NCBI GenBank assembly: GCA_014380965.1
Contig: JACMIV010000306.1
Span: 1 to 12,442 of the forward strand
Source: Rhizobiaceae bacterium
Lineage (GTDB): Bacteria > Pseudomonadota > Alphaproteobacteria > Rhizobiales > Rhizobiaceae
Reading direction: 5' to 3'
Length of the DNA: 12,442 nucleotides
Position 1 is the stretch's first letter; each line of letters opens with the position of its first letter. A program made the position numbers and the translations under genes. Of this stretch, positions 6,967 to 12,442 are shown one piece after another. A model generated the notes under the pieces. The model did not search any database. It saw only the letters and a list, made by a program, of their open reading frames with translations, and was not told the DNA's origin.

Positions 6967-7316
6967 CGAATGCTCGCGGGGAAGACGTGGTAGCCGGCCG
7001 CGTCTACGGGAAGCGGCTCCATGAAGAGCACCGACTCCATCGAAAGTACCCCATACAGATGGGGGAAGAGCTGGCCTCCGCGCGACGGCTCCCATTTCAG
7101 CGCGTCACCGAGGAGAACCGGATCGACGCCCACGAGGAGAAGGTCCTCCTCGCGTGCGAAGTGCCGGCTCGCCGTCTCGCGCACCTGAAGCGCAGTCGAA
7201 AAATGAATGTAGCCGTCCGCAAGGTCGACGGGCGCGCCCTCGAACCGGCCTTGCGCCTCGGCGTCGCGCCAGAGCGCGCGGGGAACAATCTTGTAGATCG
7301 GGGCAAGGCTCGTCAT
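6963..7316 (-). CDS. DUF952 domain-containing protein
   Basis: A 117-residue cytoplasmic protein matching DUF952. The pattern is IYKIVPRALWRDAEAQGRFEG, then DLADGYIHFSTALQV, LLLVGVDPVLL, KWEPSRGGQLFPHLYG, and an ending in AAGYHVFPA. Biochemical function is unknown; the fold is usually small alpha/beta and no catalytic residues can be assigned with confidence, although the conserved HFST and FPHLYG segments are good candidates for a site. The ATG at 7316 is preferred; an in-frame TTG at 7322 is possible and neither has a clear Shine-Dalgarno sequence. Its TGA overlaps the GTG of pyrD by 4 bases. A DUF952 gene directly ahead of pyrD is an arrangement I recognise from alphaproteobacteria, which supports a shared transcript. 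Confidence 0.9.
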   Translation of the reverse strand: MTSLAPIYKIVPRALWRDAEAQGRFEGAPVDLADGYIHFSTALQVRETASRHFAREEDLLLVGVDPVLLGDALKWEPSRGGQLFPHLYGVLSMESVLFMEPLPVDAAGYHVFPASIR

Positions 7317-7431
7317 GGACAACCGAGTTGCCAGAGCGCGGAGAAAACGTCAATCGCGGCATTCTCGCCCGAATTGGATGCGACGACCTCGGAAATAAGG
7401 AGCGGCTCCGCTCCACCGTCGCTGAAACGCT

Positions 7432-7440
7432 GGAAAGAGG
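7432..7440 (+). promoter_or_regulatory. Ribosome binding site fixing the 7446 start
   Basis: GGAAAGAGG lies 5 bases before the ATG at 7446. It supports that start over the much longer open frame reaching back to 6942, which runs antisense to DUF952 and pyrD. Confidence 0.65.
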
Positions 7441-7445
7441 CTGCC

Positions 7446-7934
7446 ATGAAGACCGCCATCGCCATTCTGATCCTCGCACTCCTCGGCGGAGCGACGCTCG
7501 TCGTCGTCGGTGGCGCCGCCATGGCGCAGAGCATCGTGCCGGGTCCGAACGCGGCTCCCGCAGGTGCGTCCACGCCGTCCGGCCGCTTCGAGATGCAGCC
7601 CGTCGAGGGCGGCATCGCACGGCTCGATACGATGACAGGCGAGGTCAGCTTCTGCCGCCTCGAGGCCTCGCGGATGACCTGTCAGCAGAGCGAGGAGGAC
7701 CGCGAACGCCTCGAAGCCCGCATTCGCGAGCTGTCCGGCCCCGTCGCCGTCGTCCCCGAAGGACGCGTGACGCCATTGGCGCCCCGCGCCGCTCCTCCGG
7801 CATCGGACCGGACGGCGGAGGACGAGGAGATCGACCGCGCCATCGACCGCATGAAGCAGGTGTTCCGGGCCTTCCGCGACATCGCGCGGGAGTTCGAGGA
7901 AGCTCCCGAGCCGGCCGATCCCAACCGCACCTGA
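7446..7934 (+). CDS. Small exported protein with RLDTxTGxVSFC motif
   Basis: A 162-residue protein with a clear signal peptide (MKTAIAILILALLGGATLVVVGG, then AAMAQ, cleavage probably after AMA around residue 27). The mature part has a Pro/Ala linker, then RFEMQPVEGGIARLDTMTGEVSFCR followed by MTCQQ. Two Cys stand about 10 residues apart and may be disulphide-bonded. A charged helix (EEDRERLEARIRELSG) and a C-terminal helix (EEIDRAIDRMKQVFRAFRDI) follow. I recognise the RLDTxTGxVSxC block plus coiled helix as a recurrent, uncharacterised Hyphomicrobiales periplasmic protein type; no enzymatic role is known to me. It is divergent from DUF952 (129-bp gap) and convergent with the alpha/beta hydrolase (26-bp gap), so it is probably a single-gene unit. 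Confidence 0.82.
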   Translation: MKTAIAILILALLGGATLVVVGGAAMAQSIVPGPNAAPAGASTPSGRFEMQPVEGGIARLDTMTGEVSFCRLEASRMTCQQSEEDRERLEARIRELSGPVAVVPEGRVTPLAPRAAPPASDRTAEDEEIDRAIDRMKQVFRAFRDIAREFEEAPEPADPNRT

Positions 7935-7960
7935 TCGCAGGAGCGCAACGTTCGTAAACC

Positions 7961-8998
7961 TCAGAGCTGCGCGGGTATAAACGTCTCGTTGCTCTCGGTC
8001 GGTGCCTGTTCGCCGCAGTGCGCGGCGAGAAAGGCGGTCATCTCCGAGGTCGAGCGCGTCCCGGCCGTCGACGGAAAAGCTTGGAACACGTGGCAGCCCC
8101 CGTTGTGCAGCGAGAGCTCCGTGACGTTGCCGGCCGCAAGCCAGCGTTGCGCCATGAAGAGCGTGTCGTCGATGAGAAGGTCGCACGTCCCGCAGGTGAA
8201 GAGCGCGGGCGGCAGGCCAGCGAGATCGGCGTAGAGCGGCGACACCTCCGGCGTGCGGAGATCGATGCCTGCCGGTACGAAGCGCTCGACGAAGGCTGCG
8301 ACGTCCTCGGTATTCAGCACGAGGCGCTCCGGGCCGAAACGCCTGACGCTCGGCGTCATCGCGAGATCGTAGCATCCGGCATTCAGATTGGCCGCCGCGA
8401 AGGGGGTCGCGCCATGCCCGTCGCGCAGCCGGACGAGAGTAAGAACGGCGAGATGGGCACCTGCCGATTCGCCGCCGATTGCCAGGAGGCCCGTCGGAAG
8501 CGCGCCGTCAGGGTCTGCCATTCGCCCCTCCAGCAGCGCGAGCGCTGCGTCCTCGCAATCGTCCGGCCCCGCCGGGAAGGGGTACTCCGGCGCCAGCCGA
8601 TAATCGACCGAGGCAACGGCGAGCCCAGTCGCGTCGGTGATGTGGCGCAGGAACGGATCGCCTTCGGCCGCTTCGCCGAAGACCCAGCCACCGCCGTGGA
8701 AATGCAGCACCGTTCCCCTGGCGGCTCGGCTCTTCGGCCGGAAGACGCGGACAGGGATGCGGTTCCCGCCGCGTCCGCGGATCCCGATGACGGCGGCGTC
8801 GGGATCGCGCGGGGCCGGCGGGAAGATGCCACGTCCCTCCCGCCGCGCTTCCCGGACGGCTTCGAGCGGCACGCTCCAGGGACTGGGCCGTGCCTTTTGC
8901 ATCGCGGCGATATCGGCATTCATGGCGACGAGCTCGGGCTCGGCAAGGCTTGCCTCGAAACGGGCGGGATCGATGACGAATCGGCCTTCGTGAGCCAT
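7961..8998 (-). CDS. Alpha/beta hydrolase, hormone-sensitive-lipase family (esterase)
   Basis: A predicted carboxylesterase of the HSL/family IV type, 345 residues, likely cytoplasmic. The oxyanion-hole motif is HFHGGGWVFG (101-108). The catalytic Ser is S178 in GGESAGAH, the likely catalytic Asp is D273 in GTCDLLIDD, and the catalytic His is H303 in GGCHVFQAF. VDYRLAPEYPFPA (131-143) is the usual family signature between them. The cap is formed by the N-terminal ~90 residues. The ATG at 8998 has AAAGGAT 5 bases upstream (plus-strand 9004-9010), which fixes the start. The substrate cannot be read from the sequence; short acyl esters are typical. The gene is divergent from the YjbQ gene, and the shared 168-bp spacer carries an inverted repeat at 9078-9096. 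Its 3' end converges on the exported-protein gene with no obvious terminator between them. Confidence 0.93.
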   Translation of the reverse strand: MAHEGRFVIDPARFEASLAEPELVAMNADIAAMQKARPSPWSVPLEAVREARREGRGIFPPAPRDPDAAVIGIRGRGGNRIPVRVFRPKSRAARGTVLHFHGGGWVFGEAAEGDPFLRHITDATGLAVASVDYRLAPEYPFPAGPDDCEDAALALLEGRMADPDGALPTGLLAIGGESAGAHLAVLTLVRLRDGHGATPFAAANLNAGCYDLAMTPSVRRFGPERLVLNTEDVAAFVERFVPAGIDLRTPEVSPLYADLAGLPPALFTCGTCDLLIDDTLFMAQRWLAAGNVTELSLHNGGCHVFQAFPSTAGTRSTSEMTAFLAAHCGEQAPTESNETFIPAQL

Positions 8999-9077
8999 GA
9001 GTTATCCTTTTTCTGCCGGCACGACCGGGTTTTTCCGTTTCCTCGCGCCGCCGATCATGATCTCAGAGGATGGTTTG

Positions 9078-9096
9078 CTTGCGGCAAAACCGCAAG
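9078..9096. repeat. Perfect inverted repeat between divergent genes, possible operator
   Basis: CTTGCGG (9078-9084) and CCGCAAG (9090-9096) are perfect 7-bp arms around CAAAA. After one mismatch a further two pairs (TT/AA) extend the symmetry to about 25 bp. It lies about 80 bases from both the hydrolase start (minus) and the YjbQ start (plus), where an operator or hairpin would act. No T-run follows on the plus strand. Confidence 0.4.
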
Positions 9097-9148
9097 AAAG
9101 TCCGACGAGCGGTTGACGCTCCCGGCAGGCGGGCACGCGGCGAGAAAC

Positions 9149-9155
9149 AGGAGGA
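9149..9155 (+). promoter_or_regulatory. Ribosome binding site fixing the YjbQ start
   Basis: AGGAGGA, a near-perfect Shine-Dalgarno sequence, lies 11 bases before the ATG at 9167 and 20 before the in-frame ATG at 9176. It supports 9167 and excludes the long upstream open frame beginning at 8018. Confidence 0.7.
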
Positions 9156-9166
9156 ATGCCAAGCCC

Positions 9167-9634
9167 ATGGAGCCGATGCAGTTCATAGAGACGCTTGCGA
9201 TCCGCACCCGTTCCCGCTCGATGCTCGACATATCGAAATCGTTGCACGAGCGTCTGCAGACCTTCGAGGCGGGAGACGGCCTCCTCACCGTCTTCATTCG
9301 GCACACCTCGGCATCCCTGACGATCCAAGAGAACAGCGATCCGGACGTCTGCGCCGATCTTCTCGACGCGCTCGACCGCCTCGCGCCGGCCGGGCCGATC
9401 TATCGCCATTCGATCGAGGGGCCGGACGACATGCCGAGCCATATCAAGACGATGCTGACCGAGACGAGCCTTTCGATACCGGTGCTGCGCGGAAGGCTGA
9501 TGCTGGGGACATGGCAGGCGATCTACGTTCTCGAACATCGCGCGAAGTCTCACACGCGCGAGGTCGTCCTTCACTTTGCCGGCACCCGCGCGCCTGGACC
9601 GGGCAAACCTCTCCCGCAGCAGCGCCGGCCGTAG
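9167..9634 (+). CDS. YjbQ family protein (UPF0047)
   Basis: A 155-residue protein of the YjbQ/UPF0047 family, which forms compact oligomers and in which some members show weak thiamine-phosphate synthase activity. The physiological role is unsettled. Family signatures are all present: FIRHTSASLTIQENSDPDV (residues 43-61), RHSIEGPDDMPSHIK (80-94) and LGTWQAIYVLEHR (113-125). The conserved His residues H46, H81, H92 and H124 are positioned as the putative metal/substrate site. Length is slightly above the usual ~135-140 because of a basic Pro/Gln-rich tail (GPGKPLPQQRRP). It stands alone on the plus strand; the divergent neighbour is an esterase. The 151 bases after it contain a 7-bp inverted repeat (AGCAGCG 9618-9624, CGCTGCT 9643-9649) that starts inside the gene, without a T-run. 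Confidence 0.93.
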   Translation: MEPMQFIETLAIRTRSRSMLDISKSLHERLQTFEAGDGLLTVFIRHTSASLTIQENSDPDVCADLLDALDRLAPAGPIYRHSIEGPDDMPSHIKTMLTETSLSIPVLRGRLMLGTWQAIYVLEHRAKSHTREVVLHFAGTRAPGPGKPLPQQRRP

Positions 9635-9785
9635 GGATGCACCGCTGCTCCGGCTGGGACAAGAAAGCCTTGCCCCACCGACACGAACGCTGTTCATAGG
9701 ATGTCATAATGAGCGGATGGCCGGCCGACGACGCGCTGCGCCGTTAAGAAAGCAGCCCGCCGATGCGCTCGTCTGGGAACCGCCC

Positions 9786-10451
9786 GTGAACCGCACCTTC
9801 ATCGTCGCCGACGACCATCCGCTGTTTCGCGGGGCCCTGAAAGAGATACTTTCGTCGATCACCGGCGACCACGCGATCGTGGAGGCTGCCGATGTCGACG
9901 GCGCTGCGGCGGCCCTCGCAGCCCACCCCGATGCCGATCTCCTGCTTCTCGATCTCAACATGCCGGGAGCCGACGGTTTCGCCGGCCTTGCTCTGATGCG
10001 CGCCGAGCATCCGGGCGTTCCCATCGCCATCGTCTCCGGCAGCGAGGACGCGTCTCTGATCCGCCGCGCGCTCGACCTCGGTGCCTCCGGCTATATTCCG
10101 AAATCCGCCGGCTTCGAGGAGATCCGCGACGCGGTGGCCCTCCTCCTGTCGGGCGAGGTCTACCTGCCTCCGTCGATCTCGCTCGACGCCGAGGGAGATC
10201 CCGAGATCGCCGACCTCATCGAGCGCGTGCGGACCCTCACTCCGCAGCAGACGCGCGTCCTCACGATGCTCGGCAAGGGCCTTCTCAACAAGCAGATCGC
10301 CTACGAACTCGGGATCTCGGAAGCCACGATCAAGGCGCATGTCTCGGCCGTCCTCCAGAAGCTCGGGGTCGACAGCCGGACGCAGGCGGTAATCCGCCTG
10401 TCGAAGCTCAATCCCTCGCGCGACGACACTCCCCTGACGGCGGCCCGCTAA
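9786..10451 (+). CDS. LuxR/NarL-family DNA-binding response regulator
   Basis: A two-component transcription factor of 221 residues. The receiver domain (about 1-120) has the acidic pair D9-D10 in VADDHPLFR, phospho-acceptor D56 in LLLDLNMPG, S84 in AIVSGSED and K106 in YIPKSAG. The C-terminal LuxR-type helix-turn-helix (about 150-205) is LTPQQTRVLTMLGKG, then NKQIAYELGISEATIKAHV and KLGVDSRTQAV. The GTG at 9786 is chosen because TGGGAA lies 7 bases upstream and the receiver begins at once. An in-frame ATG at 9717 would add 23 residues (MAGRRRAAP...) with no receiver homology. The partner is likely the hybrid kinase whose gene ends at 11210 on the opposite strand (inference). The gene overlaps the convergent unknown gene by 4 bases at their stop codons. 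Confidence 0.92.
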   Translation: MNRTFIVADDHPLFRGALKEILSSITGDHAIVEAADVDGAAAALAAHPDADLLLLDLNMPGADGFAGLALMRAEHPGVPIAIVSGSEDASLIRRALDLGASGYIPKSAGFEEIRDAVALLLSGEVYLPPSISLDAEGDPEIADLIERVRTLTPQQTRVLTMLGKGLLNKQIAYELGISEATIKAHVSAVLQKLGVDSRTQAVIRLSKLNPSRDDTPLTAAR

Positions 10452-11140
10452 CTCTTCGGCACTGGTGAGCGCGGCGCCTCACGCAAGGCGCTCGGTCGGC
10501 TGGACTCGCCGGCTGCCTCCCATTGCAGGGCGGACATCGCCAGTTCGGACAGGTGTCTCAAATCGCCGGCGACGGCGATCATCGTGGCAGCCAGCGTCTG
10601 CGCATGCCCGACCGACAGGGCCTCGCGCTCCGTTCGCCCTGCGGCTACCCCGTCTTCGACCCCCTCGCTTGGCCAATCGCCGGAGATCGGAGCCTTGATC
10701 GCCGCGATGTGTTGGCCGAACGCCGTGTCGAGATGGCGGGCCGGGTCGACGCCGTTTGCGGAATGGCCTGCAATCGCCGTGAGGATGATGAGGTCCTCGC
10801 TGCCGTCCCCGCCTTGTAGCCTGACGAAAGTGGCGTCGAGCTCGATGAAGCGGTTTGCCTTCGTCGGCCAGGCGATCCGCCGCGTAACCCGGCCGGTCCT
10901 GGCGAGGAGCGCAGAGGCGAATTCGTCGAGGAGGGTGGACAGCGGCACGTCGCGCGTTCGGCCGTCGAATCCGCAAACGCGGGCGTCGACGAGTTCGCCT
11001 GAAGGGATCCACTCCGCGGCAACGCTGGCGATCGTCGCGGCGGGAGAGTGCCCCTCCGGTCGCGATGGTGTTTCGAGCTCGTTCAAATCGCACCGCCTGC
11101 AGAACGGGAACAAGTGTCTTATCTCCATCGAAGATGACAT
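10448..11140 (-). CDS. Unrecognised protein in a two-component locus
   Basis: A 230-residue soluble protein that I do not recognise. From the ATG at 11140 it begins MSSSMEIRHLFPFCRRCDLNELE (two Cys three residues apart). Next comes a probable alpha/beta region, with RVTRRIAWPTKANRFIELDATFVRL and SEDLIILTAIAGHS reading like consecutive strands. It ends with a long helical C-terminal part containing GHAQTLAATMIAVAGDLRHLSELAMSAL. There is no signal peptide or membrane helix. The strand-rich middle is reminiscent of a PAS-like sensor, but I cannot assign it. An alternative start is the ATG at 11128; a TTG at 11197 is possible but unlikely. The gene is 69 bp downstream of the hybrid kinase on the same strand, so probably co-transcribed, and its TAG overlaps the response-regulator stop by 4 bases. 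The plus-strand frame over the same bases is Ser/Arg-rich and looks like a shadow. Confidence 0.6.
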   Translation of the reverse strand: MSSSMEIRHLFPFCRRCDLNELETPSRPEGHSPAATIASVAAEWIPSGELVDARVCGFDGRTRDVPLSTLLDEFASALLARTGRVTRRIAWPTKANRFIELDATFVRLQGGDGSEDLIILTAIAGHSANGVDPARHLDTAFGQHIAAIKAPISGDWPSEGVEDGVAAGRTEREALSVGHAQTLAATMIAVAGDLRHLSELAMSALQWEAAGESSRPSALREAPRSPVPKS

Positions 11141-11209
11141 CCAGACGATTAAACCTTTGGTAATGCCGGTTCCCGAGATTTGACGGGGTGATTCCAACCG
11201 GGCCTCCCT

Positions 11210-12442
11210 CTATTCCGCCGCCTCGCGGCGTGCCCGGTGCTGCGCCATGGCCGCGCGGAGCGAGGCCGGCTTCAAGGGCTTGGTGAGGACGTCGACGCCG
11301 ATGCCGCTCGCATGGTCGCGCACCTCCACGGATCGATCGGCCGTGATGAGAATCGCCGGCATGGTCCGGTCGATGCGCCAGCGCAGCAGCGCGATCGTGT
11401 CGAGCCCGGTCCCGTCGTCGAGATGGTAGTCGACGAGCGCGATGTCCGGCGGCCGCGTGCCACCGATCTTCAGCGCCTCCTGCATCGATCCGGCGAGCAG
11501 TGTCTCGCAGCCCCAGCCCGAAAGTAGCGCGGCCATGCCGTCGCGGATCGAGCCTTCGTTGTCGACGACGAGCACCCGCATCCCGTCGAGCCGAAGCGCC
11601 CGATGCACCCGGACGGGTTCCGCCGGCTGAAGCGGCCGGCCGATCGCAAGCCGGATCGGGACGGTGACGCGAAAGCGAGTGCCTCTCCCGTGGATCGAAC
11701 GGACCTCCACCTTGTGGTCGAGCACTCGGGCGATGCGGTCGACGATCGAGAGCCCCAGCCCAAGCCCCTGCGCGGTGCGCGTTCCTTCGTCGAGCCGGAT
11801 GAACTCCTGGAAGATCGTCTCCAGCTGGTGGTCCGGGATGCCGATGCCGCTGTCGACGACTTCGATCTCGATCTTCGGCCCGGCGCGGCGGCGGACCCCG
11901 ACGACCACTTTCCCTTCGCGGGTATACTTCACCGCATTGGAGACGAGGTTCTGGAGAAGGCGGCGGAGGAGATTGCGGTCCGAGCGGACGGTGACGGAGG
12001 TCGGCACGAAGGTGAGGCGCACGCCCTTCTCCTCGGCGAGGGGGGCAAGATCGGTGCGGATCTGGAGAAGCAGCGGCTCGAGCGGGAAATCCTCGAGCTT
12101 CGACGGCATGCCGCCCGCGTCGAGCCGCGAGATGTCGAGCACTGCGCCGAGAATCGCCTCGACCGATTCCAGCGACGAGGCGATGTTTTCGGCGAGCGCC
12201 TTGGCCGGCAGTTTCGCATAGCGCTCCTGAAGCGCTGCGGCATAGAGTTTGGCGGCGTTCAGGGGCTGCAGGATATCGTGGCCTGCGGCAGCGAGAAAGC
12301 GCGTCTTGCCGATATTGGCGGCGTCCGCGATCTGCCGTGCGTCGGCGAGCGCCGCATTGACCTTCATGAGCTCCATCGTCCGCTGGCGGACGCGTTCCTC
12401 CAAAGTCTCGTTGAGGTCGTGCAGGGCGTAGGCATGCTGCAC
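11210..12442 (-). CDS. Hybrid sensor histidine kinase/response regulator, NahK-like (N-terminus outside window)
   Basis: A histidine kinase with a C-terminal receiver; the gene runs off the window, leaving 410 residues. In fragment numbering, residues 5-45 form a coiled coil (LNETLEERVRQRTMELMKVN), of the kind that usually follows a PAS domain. The H-box is FLAAAGHDILQPLN with H55. The ATPase domain shows the N-box NLVSNAVKYT (N169), G1 DSGIGIP (D197) and G2 GLGLGLS (226-232). The receiver (about 288-405) has D294 in VLVVDNE, phospho-acceptor D338 in LVDYHLDDG, T367 in ILITAD and K388 in LTKPLKP. The GHDILQPLN H-box is typical of the NahK/ErcS'-like hybrid kinases of pseudomonads and alphaproteobacteria. 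The input domain and signal are not visible. The likely output is the LuxR-type regulator at 9786-10451, with the unknown gene downstream in the same operon. The first visible codon (GTG) is not claimed as the start. Confidence 0.93.
   Translation of the reverse strand: MQHAYALHDLNETLEERVRQRTMELMKVNAALADARQIADAANIGKTRFLAAAGHDILQPLNAAKLYAAALQERYAKLPAKALAENIASSLESVEAILGAVLDISRLDAGGMPSKLEDFPLEPLLLQIRTDLAPLAEEKGVRLTFVPTSVTVRSDRNLLRRLLQNLVSNAVKYTREGKVVVGVRRRAGPKIEIEVVDSGIGIPDHQLETIFQEFIRLDEGTRTAQGLGLGLSIVDRIARVLDHKVEVRSIHGRGTRFRVTVPIRLAIGRPLQPAEPVRVHRALRLDGMRVLVVDNEGSIRDGMAALLSGWGCETLLAGSMQEALKIGGTRPPDIALVDYHLDDGTGLDTIALLRWRIDRTMPAILITADRSVEVRDHASGIGVDVLTKPLKPASLRAAMAQHRARREAAE

Noticed and set aside
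5926..6993. A 355-codon plus-strand open frame
   Set aside because: It lies opposite pyrD, whose FMN and catalytic motifs are intact; the composition is charged and low-complexity, so it is a shadow.
8018..9166. Long plus-strand open frame leading into the YjbQ gene
   Set aside because: It is antisense to the alpha/beta hydrolase, and the true YjbQ start is set by AGGAGGA at 9149-9155.
9705..9710. CATAAT as a -10 box for the response regulator
   Set aside because: No -35-like sequence lies 16-18 bases upstream, so it is not enough to call a promoter.
10584..11183. Plus-strand 199-codon frame opposite the unknown gene
   Set aside because: The product is Ser/Arg/Pro-rich and disordered-looking, whereas the minus-strand frame has normal strand and helix patterns and fits the kinase operon.
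11166..11201. Inverted repeat CCGGTT / AACCGG after the kinase gene
   Set aside because: Only 6-bp arms with a 24-base loop and no T-run; too weak to call a terminator or operator.

Overview
The window looks like chromosomal DNA from a high-GC alphaproteobacterium, most likely Hyphomicrobiales (Rhizobiales). The evidence is a DUF6460 membrane protein, a cisplatin-damage-response type ATP-dependent DNA ligase, a DUF952-pyrD pair, a small exported protein with the rhizobial RLDTxTGxVSxC signature, and a NahK-like hybrid kinase (FLAAAGHDILQPLN H-box). The genus cannot be fixed by reading alone. No rRNA, tRNA, CRISPR array, insertion sequence or integrase was seen.

Layout. 1-384 (+) is the 3' end of an unrecognised gene. 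433-2966 (+) holds a DEDDh exonuclease with an ExoX-like C-terminal module, then the ATP-dependent ligase, 32 bp apart; together they look like a DNA-repair pair. 3078-3347 (+) is a small two-helix membrane protein. After a relatively AT-rich spacer, 3623-4908 (+) encodes a small exported protein and a peptidoglycan-binding plus TIGR02594-type (CHAP/NlpC-like) cell-wall hydrolase. Read on the minus strand, 7316-4927 is a compact three-gene run: DUF952 protein, pyrD (class 2 dihydroorotate dehydrogenase) and an HDAC-superfamily deacetylase. The first two overlap by GTGA and the third follows after 33 bp. 7446-7934 (+) is a small exported protein. 7961-8998 (-) is an HSL-type alpha/beta hydrolase, divergent from a YjbQ-family gene at 9167-9634 (+); a perfect 7-bp inverted repeat lies between them. 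9786-12442 is a two-component locus: a LuxR/NarL-type response regulator (+), converging on an unrecognised 230-residue protein (-) that lies directly downstream of a hybrid histidine kinase (-) truncated by the window edge.

Most of the window is ordinary housekeeping and accessory chromosome, and no clearly new system is proven. The best leads are the unrecognised protein inside the two-component locus, the leaderless peptidoglycan hydrolase next to a small periplasmic protein, and the DEDDh exonuclease next to a ligase whose usual partner is a different (metallo-beta-lactamase) exonuclease. Several very long antisense open frames (up to 729 codons) are GC-driven shadows.
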